This document shows, in pieces, positions 1 to 5,044 of a stretch of DNA of 5,044 bases. The notes beneath the pieces were generated by a model, which made no database searches, was not told the DNA's origin, and saw nothing but the letters and a program-made list of their open reading frames with translations. The DNA is taken from the NCBI GenBank assembly GCA_028696365.1, contig JAQVHG010000170.1:1-5044 (forward strand), written 5' to 3'. Origin of the DNA: Methanofollis sp. GTDB taxonomy: Archaea; Halobacteriota; Methanomicrobia; Methanomicrobiales; Methanofollaceae. Every line of letters begins with the position of its first letter. The first letter of the stretch is position 1. Both the position numbers and the translations under genes were made by a program.

Positions 1-1
1 C

Positions 2-838
2 ATCGTGCAGGGCGCGACCGGGAAGCAGGGTTCCTTTCATATCAAGTTGATGAACGAGTATGCAAGGTCGGTCGGCGGCACAGGCGTCCTTGCCGGTGTC
101 ACCCCAGGCAAGGGGGGGCAGGAAGTCTGCGGCGTTCCGGTCTACGACAGTGTCAAGGAAGCCCTAGCCGAGCACGACGCTACCGCGAGCGTCCTCTTTG
201 TCCCGGCAGGGGCGGCGGGGGACTCGATCATGGAAGCCGCCCATGCCGGACTTGAGACGATCGTGGCGATCACTGAACATATCCCGGTCCATGACGCCAT
301 GAAGGCGATCGGGTATGCGGAGACAGTTGGGTGCAAGGTCATCGGCCCAAACTGCCCAGGTCTCCTCTCGCCAGGCGAACTCAAGCTCGGGATCATGCCG
401 GCCCATCTCTACTCTCGCGGCCATGTCGGGGTTGTCTCCAGGAGTGGGACGCTCACCTACGAGGTCGTCGACGAACTAACCAAGGCCGGGATCGGCCAGT
501 CCACAGTCATCGGGATCGGAGGCGACCCGATCATCGGCCAGACCTTCGCCGATACCCTAGCACGCTTCGAAGAGGATCCACAGACCAAGGCAGTGGTGCT
601 CATCGGCGAGGTCGGCGGCAACCTGGAGGAAGAAGGGGTCAGGTCGACCGATCTCCCGGTCGTCGCCTACATCGCTGGAGTTACCGCCCCACCGAACAAG
701 CGGATGGGGCACGCGGGTGCGATCATCTCTGGCGGCGAGGGTGATGCAAAGTCCAAGATCAAGAGGCTAAAGGCGATGGATGTCGACGTGGCCTCACGGC
801 CATCTGAGATTCCAGGTATCATCAAGAGACTCCTATGA
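2..838 (+). CDS. sucD: Succinate-CoA ligase (ADP/GDP-forming) alpha subunit, 5'-truncated by the window edge
   Basis: This subunit carries the phosphohistidine of succinyl-CoA ligase, which interconverts succinate, CoA and NTP with succinyl-CoA, NDP and phosphate in the cytoplasm together with the beta subunit SucC. In methanogens it normally runs towards succinyl-CoA in the incomplete reductive TCA route to 2-oxoglutarate. The frame is open from base 2 (I-V-Q-G-A-T-G-K-Q-G), so the GTG at base 5 is an internal valine, and about ten N-terminal residues lie outside the window. Counting from that valine as 1, the CoA-binding Rossmann part starts with GATGKQGSFH, the central GPNCPG is at 114-119, SRSGTLTYE at 145-153, and the active-site histidine is H236 in GHAGAIISGG (codon 710-712). 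The 277 visible residues plus the missing start fit the usual length near 290. sucC probably lies just upstream, but this cannot be seen. The stop overlaps the start of dacZ. Confidence 0.97.
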   Translation: MVQGATGKQGSFHIKLMNEYARSVGGTGVLAGVTPGKGGQEVCGVPVYDSVKEALAEHDATASVLFVPAGAAGDSIMEAAHAGLETIVAITEHIPVHDAMKAIGYAETVGCKVIGPNCPGLLSPGELKLGIMPAHLYSRGHVGVVSRSGTLTYEVVDELTKAGIGQSTVIGIGGDPIIGQTFADTLARFEEDPQTKAVVLIGEVGGNLEEEGVRSTDLPVVAYIAGVTAPPNKRMGHAGAIISGGEGDAKSKIKRLKAMDVDVASRPSEIPGIIKRLL

Positions 839-1632
839 ACGACAAACTCCTTGTCCAGACTGCAACCGAACTCGCCGAGGAGATCGGGGCGCGGGCCGTC
901 GTCTCGTTTACCCAGCCCTGCACCTGCCAGGCAAAGGTGCCGCTGGTCTGGGTCCAGGATCTGCAACTCGACATCCTCAAGGACCTCTCGATGTGCGAGA
1001 TCCTCTCGGTCTGCGAGCACCATATGCTCGACGCTGCGGTGCATGCCTATCTCAAGGAGCAGTTCGAGGACGGGACCGTCGTGGCGGTCTTCCCGTATGC
1101 TATCCTGGTCTTTGACCTAGAGAAGGCGAAGAACTTTGTCAACATCAAGGAGTATGAGGATATCGTCCCAAAGGACGTGATGTACGCCGTTCTCAACCTC
1201 GCCCTTGAGATCGCCATCGAAGGGCGGGAAGGCAGGAGGATCGGGACGGCATTCATCATCGGGGATCCCACACGGATCGCGAGGCACACCCACCAGGCAG
1301 TTCTCAATCCCTTTGCAGGGCATGACCCAGCCGCCTGTACCATCACAAATCAGGAGAATTGGGAAAGTGTGAAGGAATTTGCCCAGATCGACGGCGTTTT
1401 CATCATCGACACAGATGGCACCGTCTGTTCTGCAGGGACATATCTCGACGTCAACTCGAAGGTAGTCAACCTCCCGCCCGGCCTGGGAGGGCGACACCTG
1501 GCGACGGCGGCGATCACTGCGGTGATGCCAGCGGTCGGGGTGACGGTCTCTGAGAGTGGGGGGATCGTGAGAGTCTTCCGTGACGGCGCCTGCACCATCA
1601 CGATCAGGTCGGATATCAAGATCACCAGTTAG
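835..1632 (+). CDS. dacZ: Archaeal diadenylate cyclase (c-di-AMP synthase), DacZ type
   Basis: This protein should condense two ATP to cyclic di-AMP and two pyrophosphates, a second messenger tied in archaea to osmotic balance. It has 265 residues, the normal DacZ size. The N-terminal third (about 1-105) matches in position the pyruvate-kinase C-terminal-like alpha/beta domain of DacZ (TELAEEIGARAVVSFTQ). The DAC (DisA_N) domain follows, with EGREGRRIGTAFIIGDP near 129-145, NPFAGH 158-163, the DGA-box equivalent D186-G187-V188, the RHR-box equivalent G219-R220-H221-L222, and VSESGGIVRVFRDG at 238-251. Odd points are valine instead of alanine in the DGA box, leucine instead of arginine after RH, and a Cys/His-rich N-terminal half (C29, C31, C54, C60-E-H-H63). 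No membrane segment or signal peptide is seen. The ATG overlaps the sucD stop (ATGA), and only a weak GAG stands at Shine-Dalgarno distance, so translation is probably coupled to sucD. The family is confident from motifs; activity is inferred. Confidence 0.9.
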   Translation: MNDKLLVQTATELAEEIGARAVVSFTQPCTCQAKVPLVWVQDLQLDILKDLSMCEILSVCEHHMLDAAVHAYLKEQFEDGTVVAVFPYAILVFDLEKAKNFVNIKEYEDIVPKDVMYAVLNLALEIAIEGREGRRIGTAFIIGDPTRIARHTHQAVLNPFAGHDPAACTITNQENWESVKEFAQIDGVFIIDTDGTVCSAGTYLDVNSKVVNLPPGLGGRHLATAAITAVMPAVGVTVSESGGIVRVFRDGACTITIRSDIKITS

Positions 1633-1689
1633 AAATGGTTAAATGATGCCCAAGCATTTTATTTACTATTTAGAAGAGTGAGGGTTATT
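1633..1689 (+). promoter_or_regulatory. AT-rich spacer with a possible archaeal promoter for the SAM synthetase gene
   Basis: This 57-base gap is far richer in A+T than the flanking genes. Two TATA-like stretches are visible: TTAAATGA at 1639-1646, preceded by a purine-rich GAAATGG that could act as a BRE, and CATTTTATTTACT at 1655-1667. Archaeal transcription usually starts about 25 bases past the TATA box. The first box would therefore start a transcript near 1667-1671 that still includes the Shine-Dalgarno at 1678-1684. The second box would start it after that site and so fits less well. The T-rich run at 1657-1671 may also help end the sucD-dacZ transcript. No strong consensus TATA is present, so this is tentative. 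Confidence 0.4.
1678..1684 (+). promoter_or_regulatory. Ribosome binding site that places the SAM synthetase start at 1690
   Basis: GTGAGGG lies five bases before the ATG at 1690, and its GAGG core pairs with the CCUC of the archaeal 16S 3' end. The in-frame GTG at 1678 is part of this site, so it is unlikely to be the start codon. Starting at 1690 also gives the N-terminus MIRNIRVE, which is typical of archaeal SAM synthetases. Confidence 0.7.
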
Positions 1690-2895
1690 ATGATCAGGAA
1701 TATCAGGGTAGAGAAGATCGAACAGACCCCTATCGAGAGACAACAGATCGAACTGGTCGAGCGAAAAGGCATTGGCCACCCTGACAGCATCGCGGACGGG
1801 ATCGCGGAGGCGATCTCGCGAGCGCTCTGCCGGGCGTACATGGACGAGTGCGGGGTGTACCTCCACCACAATACCGACCAGGGCGAGATCGTGGCCGGCG
1901 AGTCCATCCCATGTTTTGGCGGTGGCAAGGTGGTCAAGCCGATCTATGCGCTCCTCACCGGGCGGGCCACCAAGGTCTTTGACGGGATCAACATCCCGGC
2001 CGACGCCATCGCGGTCGAGGCGGCCAGGGCCTATGTGAAGAGCATCATCCCTATCATGAACATGGAGCGCGACATCATCGTCGACTGCCGGATGGGGGCA
2101 GGGTCAACCGACCTGCGCGACGTCTTCAAGACCTGCGGCGGCACCAGGGTGATGCGGGCGAACGACACTTCCTTTGGCGTGGGCCACGCCCCTTTCAGTG
2201 AGGCCGAGAGTCTGGTCAAGGGTGTCTCAGACTACATCGACAGCGTGTACCGCCCACGGCATCCCGAAGTCGGGACCGACGTGAAGGTGATGGGCCTGCG
2301 TGACGGCGACGAGATCACCCTCACCCTCGCGGTGGCGATGGTCGACCGCTACCTCTCAGACATCGGTGAGTACGCCGAGGCGGTCGAGAGACTGAAAGAG
2401 AGTATCCAGGAGATCGCGCCCCAGTTCACGAGGCGCACGACCCGTGTGCATGTCAACACCGCCGACGATATCGCCAGCGGGAGTGTGTTCCTGACAGTGA
2501 ACGGCACCTCAGCCGAGATGGGCGACGACGGCTCGGTCGGCAGGGGCAACCGGTGCAACGGGTTGATCACCCCCAACCGCCCAATGAGCATGGAGGCGAC
2601 GAGTGGGAAGAACCCGATCAACCATATCGGTAAGATCTACAACCTCCTCGCGACGCACCTCGGCAACACCTGCATCGCCGAGGTGGACGGGATCGAGGAG
2701 ATCTATATCAGGCTCCTCTCCCAGATCGGCCATCCCATCGACCAGCCGCTGGTGGCGAGTGTCCAGATCATCCCGCGGCAGGGCGTTGACCTCGCCGAGG
2801 TCAGGCCTGCGGTCGAGGCGATCATCGATACCGGGCTTGAGGACATCACCGGTATCACTGAGAAGGTCATCAGGGGCGATTTGAAGACCTTCTAA
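1690..2895 (+). CDS. mat: Archaeal-type S-adenosylmethionine synthetase (methionine adenosyltransferase)
   Basis: This enzyme makes S-adenosylmethionine from methionine and ATP, releasing phosphate and pyrophosphate, and is cytoplasmic. Taking the ATG at 1690 gives 401 residues, normal for the archaeal family, which differs strongly in sequence from bacterial MetK. Diagnostic motifs are ERKGIGHPDSIADG at 24-37 (GHPDS rather than the bacterial GHPDK), HHNTDQ at 59-64, FGGGKVVKPIY at 76-86, MGAGSTDL at 135-142, and the long conserved block from GDDGSVGRGNRCNG (278-291) through TPNRPMSMEATSGKNP to NHIGKIYN (311-318). No key motif is broken. An in-frame GTG at 1678 would add four residues but forms part of the ribosome binding site. 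AT-rich spacers on both sides suggest it is transcribed alone. SAM feeds methylation and radical-SAM enzymes, which are abundant in methanogens. Confidence 0.97.
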   Translation: MIRNIRVEKIEQTPIERQQIELVERKGIGHPDSIADGIAEAISRALCRAYMDECGVYLHHNTDQGEIVAGESIPCFGGGKVVKPIYALLTGRATKVFDGINIPADAIAVEAARAYVKSIIPIMNMERDIIVDCRMGAGSTDLRDVFKTCGGTRVMRANDTSFGVGHAPFSEAESLVKGVSDYIDSVYRPRHPEVGTDVKVMGLRDGDEITLTLAVAMVDRYLSDIGEYAEAVERLKESIQEIAPQFTRRTTRVHVNTADDIASGSVFLTVNGTSAEMGDDGSVGRGNRCNGLITPNRPMSMEATSGKNPINHIGKIYNLLATHLGNTCIAEVDGIEEIYIRLLSQIGHPIDQPLVASVQIIPRQGVDLAEVRPAVEAIIDTGLEDITGITEKVIRGDLKTF

Positions 2896-2923
2896 GATTT
2901 TTTGAACATTCAATTATTTTTTT
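2896..2923 (+). terminator. T-tracts after the SAM synthetase gene, likely archaeal termination signal; may overlap the hisG promoter
   Basis: Right after the TAA stop come six Ts (2898-2903) and then seven Ts (2917-2923) within an A+T-rich stretch. Archaeal RNA polymerase commonly terminates at runs of U without needing a hairpin, so this is a plausible 3' end for the upstream transcript. The intervening CAATTATTTT (2911-2920) could double as a weak TATA element for hisG, which would put a transcript start near 2938-2942. Confidence 0.5.
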
Positions 2924-2939
2924 GCAGGTACGACCTGCA
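2923..2939. repeat. Perfect 7-bp inverted repeat with 3-base centre, upstream of hisG
   Basis: TGCAGGT (2923-2929) and ACCTGCA (2933-2939) are exact reverse complements around ACG. The dyad ends one base before the GGAGG of the hisG ribosome binding site and follows the seven-T run. It may be a binding site for a dimeric repressor between a weak TATA and the transcript start. If transcribed, it could instead form an RNA stem next to the Shine-Dalgarno, extendable by two U-G wobble pairs into GG at 2940-2941. The T-run precedes the dyad, so it is not a classic intrinsic terminator on this strand. The function is unproven. Confidence 0.55.
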
Positions 2940-2944
2940 GGAGG
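2940..2944 (+). promoter_or_regulatory. Strong ribosome binding site of hisG, fixes start at 2950
   Basis: GGAGG lies five bases before the ATG at 2950. It rules out the longer in-frame reading from TTG at 2902, which would cover the T-tracts and dyad and add 16 residues (rich in F, Q, D and E) foreign to HisG. Confidence 0.85.
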
Positions 2945-2949
2945 AAGAT

Positions 2950-3813
2950 ATGACCTGTATCCGCCTGGCATTACCGAACAAGGGGCGGATCGCTCAGCCG
3001 GTCCGTGAACTTGTAGAGAAGAGCGGGATCCATCTGGTTGGAACCGGCGAGCGTAAGCTTGTCGCAAGGACCGTGGACCCTGAGATCGAGGTGCTTTTTG
3101 CCCGTCCTGCCGACATCCCCGAATATGTGGCCAACGGCGCCGCAGACATCGGGATCACCGGTCACGATATGGTGATGGAGCGTGGTTCAGACGTGGAAGA
3201 ACTCCTTGACCTCAAGATGGGAGGCGCCACCCTGGTGGCGGCCGTGCCCGAGGACTCTGCGGTGACCGACGTCTCAGCCCTCGACGGGAAGAGGGTGGCG
3301 ACCGAGTTTCCCACCATCACCAGGGCTTTCTTTGAGAAGCACAGGGTCTCGGTGACGATCGTCCCGGTCGGCGGGGCCTGCGAGGCGACGCCGTACCTGG
3401 GGATCGCCGACGCAATCGTGGACCTGACCAGTTCAGGGACGACACTCAGGACCAACCGGCTCAGGGTGATCTCCGAGGTGCTCAGGTCGAGCACCGAGGT
3501 GATCGCAAGCAAGGAGGCCCTCACCGAGAAGAAGGAAAAGGTCCATGAGGTGCTCCTGGCCCTGGAAAGTGTGGTGAGGGCAAAGGGGCAGTGCTACCTG
3601 ATGATGAATGCCCAGCGCGAGGCCCTGCCTGCGATCGAGCAGGTGCTCCCGGGCCTTGGCGGGCCGACGGTAATGGACGTGGCCTCAAAGGAAGGACTGG
3701 TCGCGGTCCATGCGGTCGTGGCCGAGGAGTGCGTATACCAGCTCATCAACCAGTTGAAGCAGGCGGGTGCGCGCGATATCCTGGTGATGCCGATCGAGCG
3801 GATGATCCCCTGA
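2950..3813 (+). CDS. hisG: ATP phosphoribosyltransferase, long form with regulatory domain
   Basis: HisG joins ATP and PRPP to give phosphoribosyl-ATP, the first committed step of histidine synthesis and the point of feedback inhibition. The start at 2950 gives 287 residues, matching the long, HisZ-independent form. The N-terminus IRLALPNKGRI (4-14), DIGITGHDMV (67-75) and the PRPP-binding signature ADAIVDLTSSGTTLRTNRL (153-171) define the catalytic half. The C-terminal 70 or so residues (about 217-287, YLMMNA to GARDILVMPIERMIP) correspond to the ACT-like histidine-binding domain, so allosteric inhibition by histidine is expected. It is the first gene of a tight his cluster, with hisA beginning six bases after its stop. 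A T-rich spacer and a 17-bp dyad precede it, suggesting its own promoter. Nothing is missing or broken. Confidence 0.97.
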   Translation: MTCIRLALPNKGRIAQPVRELVEKSGIHLVGTGERKLVARTVDPEIEVLFARPADIPEYVANGAADIGITGHDMVMERGSDVEELLDLKMGGATLVAAVPEDSAVTDVSALDGKRVATEFPTITRAFFEKHRVSVTIVPVGGACEATPYLGIADAIVDLTSSGTTLRTNRLRVISEVLRSSTEVIASKEALTEKKEKVHEVLLALESVVRAKGQCYLMMNAQREALPAIEQVLPGLGGPTVMDVASKEGLVAVHAVVAEECVYQLINQLKQAGARDILVMPIERMIP

Positions 3814-3819
3814 TCGCCT

Positions 3820-4530
3820 ATGATAATCTTTCCGGCAGTCGATATCCTGGGCGGGCAGTGCGTGCAACTGGTCCAGGGGCGGCGGGAGAGTGCGCGGGCC
3901 TTCGGGACGCCGCTCGAGAATGCACGCCGTTGGCTGGACGCGGGGGCCGAGGCCCTCCATGTGGTGAATCTGGACGGGGCATTCGGGGCGGCACAGGCGA
4001 ACGCCGAGATGATCCGCGAGGTGATCAAAGAGACTGGGGTCTTTGTGCAACTCGGCGGCGGGATCAGGAGCCGCGAGGACGCATGCGCCTGGCTGGAGAC
4101 GGGAGTCGAGCGGGTGATCCTGGGCACGGTGGCGGTCCGTGAGCCTGAGATCATCCGCGATCTCTCTCTTGAGTTCGGGCCAGAACAGGTGATGGCCGGC
4201 GTCGACGCACGGGGCGGGGCGGTGGTCATCGAGGGCTGGCAGGAGGAGGCCGGCGACTATCTTTCCTGGGCGAAGCGCTTCGAGATGCTCGGGGCGGGTT
4301 CGCTCCTCTTCACCAATGTTGCAGTGGAGGGGCTCTGCCAGGGGATCGAGACCGAACCGGTGGCACGTCTCCTGGAGCAGACAGACCTCCCCGTGGTCGT
4401 GGCCGGCGGGGTGACGAGCGCCGAGGACGTGCGGGCCCTCCGCGACCTGGGGGTCGCGGGGGTGGTCCTCGGGTCGGCCCTGTACAATAGAAAAATCACG
4501 TTTGAAGAGGCACTGGAGGCGGCACGATGA
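3820..4530 (+). CDS. hisA: Phosphoribosylformimino-AICAR-phosphate isomerase (ProFAR isomerase)
   Basis: HisA performs the Amadori rearrangement of ProFAR to PRFAR, step 4 of histidine synthesis, on a TIM barrel with two phosphate-binding halves. The 236 residues match the usual length. Visible features are FPAVDILGGQCVQLVQG with catalytic D8, the first phosphate loop LGGGIRS (78-84), catalytic D129 in AGVDARGG, and the second phosphate sites VAGGVTS (194-200) and LGSALY (217-222). The loop after strand 6 reads LLFTNVAVEGLCQG (162-175) in place of the TD..RDG..G common in bacterial HisA; this resembles what I recall of methanogen HisA. HisF is the close relative, but the length, IIFPAVD start and D8/D129 pattern favour HisA. 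The ATG follows the hisG stop by six bases with TGATC as a possible partial anti-16S match. The end overlaps hisB by four bases. Confidence 0.95.
   Translation: MIIFPAVDILGGQCVQLVQGRRESARAFGTPLENARRWLDAGAEALHVVNLDGAFGAAQANAEMIREVIKETGVFVQLGGGIRSREDACAWLETGVERVILGTVAVREPEIIRDLSLEFGPEQVMAGVDARGGAVVIEGWQEEAGDYLSWAKRFEMLGAGSLLFTNVAVEGLCQGIETEPVARLLEQTDLPVVVAGGVTSAEDVRALRDLGVAGVVLGSALYNRKITFEEALEAAR
4515..4519 (+). promoter_or_regulatory. Ribosome binding site of hisB inside the end of hisA
   Basis: GGAGG lies within the last codons of hisA, seven bases before the hisB ATG at 4527. It supports that start, so hisB has its own ribosome entry as well as the ATGA overlap. Confidence 0.75.
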
Positions 4531-5044
4531 GACGAAGTTCCATTCAGAGAGCGACGAAGGAGACAAAGATCGATCTCACCCTGGACCTGGAGGGCGAGGG
4601 GGAGAGCAGGATCGAGACAGGCCTGCCTTTCCTCGACCATATGCTCACCTCATTTGCAAAGCACGGTGGGTTTGCCCTGCAGGTCGAGGCCGAGGGCGAC
4701 CTGGAGGTGGACGCCCACCACCTGGTCGAGGACGTGGGGATCGTCCTCGGGGCGGCGTTGAAGGAGGCGGTCGGCGACGGTGCCGGGATCACGCGGTTTG
4801 CCGACGCTTCAATCCCGATGGACGAGGCACTCGCGACAGTGGCCCTGGACGTCGGCGGAAGGGGTTACCTGGTCTTCACCGGCGAGTTCAACACGCCGGC
4901 GGTCGGCGGGATCGACACCACGCTCTTCGAGCACTTCTTCTACAGCCTCTGCATCCAGGCGGGGGTGACAGCCCATGTGCGGTTCTATGGACGCAATGAC
5001 CACCACATCGCCGAGGCGGTCTACAAGGCCTTCGGCGTCGCCCT
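4527..5044 (+). CDS. hisB: Imidazoleglycerol-phosphate dehydratase, 3' end cut off by the window edge
   Basis: HisB removes water from imidazoleglycerol phosphate to give imidazole-acetol phosphate in histidine synthesis, using a manganese pair in a 24-mer. The frame is open from the ATG at 4527 to the window end, giving 172 complete codons with no stop. The family is about 190-195 residues long, so roughly 20 are missing. The N-terminus RRSSIQRATKETKIDLTLDL is typical. Metal-ligand motifs are both present: GLPFLDHML (32-40), DAHHLVED (62-69, with H64, H65 and E68), MDEAL (98-102), and GRNDHHIAEAVYKAF (155-169, with H159, H160 and E163). This is the monofunctional dehydratase, with no N-terminal histidinol-phosphatase domain as in enterobacterial HisB. 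Its ATGA overlap with hisA and upstream GGAGG point to coupled translation in the his operon. Confidence 0.96.
   Translation, partial: MRRSSIQRATKETKIDLTLDLEGEGESRIETGLPFLDHMLTSFAKHGGFALQVEAEGDLEVDAHHLVEDVGIVLGAALKEAVGDGAGITRFADASIPMDEALATVALDVGGRGYLVFTGEFNTPAVGGIDTTLFEHFFYSLCIQAGVTAHVRFYGRNDHHIAEAVYKAFGVA

Noticed and set aside
5..7. GTG as the start codon of sucD
   Set aside because: The frame is open upstream and the preceding isoleucine fits the conserved IVQGATGKQG strand of the alpha subunit, so the true start is outside the window.
1012..1026. Gene 835-1632 as a GTP cyclohydrolase because of CEHHM
   Set aside because: Only this five-residue match exists; all other landmarks (IGTAFIIGDP, NPFAGH, DGV, GGRH, VSESGG) belong to the DAC domain of DacZ.
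2917..2939. Intrinsic terminator formed by the T7 run and the 7-bp dyad
   Set aside because: On the + strand the T-run comes before the stem, the wrong order for a hairpin-plus-U-tract terminator. The T-run alone may still act as an archaeal signal.
2902..2949. Leader peptide or N-terminal extension of hisG from TTG at 2902
   Set aside because: It has no ribosome binding site, spans T-tracts and the dyad, and contains no histidine codon, so it does not fit a his attenuator or a HisG N-terminus.
3591..4142. Plus-strand 183-codon frame overlapping hisG and hisA
   Set aside because: It lies out of frame across two solid genes and gives a G/R-rich translation with no recognisable motif and no ribosome binding site of its own.
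3685..4566. Long minus-strand open frame (293 codons) opposite hisG, hisA and the start of hisB
   Set aside because: It mirrors well-recognised genes in G+C-rich sequence where antisense stops are rare. The translation shows no known fold and is rich in R, H, P and D, as expected of a shadow frame.
1..5044. Defence system, mobile element, CRISPR array or RNA gene
   Set aside because: No transposase, integrase, direct-repeat array, tRNA-like or rRNA-like stretch is seen. Recognised metabolic genes fill almost all of the sequence, leaving only spacers under 60 bases.

Overview
The window looks like chromosomal core DNA from a G+C-rich euryarchaeal methanogen, most likely of the Methanomicrobiales (Methanoculleus or Methanofollis type). 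This rests on an archaeal-type S-adenosylmethionine synthetase (GHPDS signature), an archaeal DacZ-type diadenylate cyclase, a HisA with the archaeal-looking TNV.VEGL loop, T-rich AT-biased spacers, and strong GGAGG ribosome binding sites. The genus is inference. All genes are on the + strand, packed tightly, with no mobile elements, RNA genes or CRISPR arrays.

Layout: (1) 2-838, 3' part of sucD (succinyl-CoA ligase alpha subunit), lacking only about the first ten residues. (2) 835-1632, dacZ (c-di-AMP synthase), whose ATG overlaps the sucD stop as ATGA. (3) 1633-1689, AT-rich spacer with a possible promoter. (4) 1690-2895, archaeal SAM synthetase. (5) 2896-2949, AT-rich spacer with two T-tracts and a perfect 7-bp dyad just before the hisG ribosome binding site. 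(6) 2950-3813 hisG, 3820-4530 hisA, and 4527 to the window end hisB, an unbroken histidine-biosynthesis operon cut off by the right edge.

The window reads as three transcriptional blocks: sucD-dacZ, the SAM synthetase alone, and hisGAB. SucD would serve the incomplete reductive TCA route to 2-oxoglutarate usual in this group. DacZ makes the second messenger c-di-AMP from ATP. The SAM synthetase supplies methyl groups. HisG, HisB and HisA catalyse steps 1, 6/7 and 4 of histidine synthesis. I found no novel multi-gene system. The points most worth a second look are the sucD-dacZ translational coupling, the unusual Cys/His-rich N-terminal half and DGV motif of DacZ, and the palindrome upstream of hisG.
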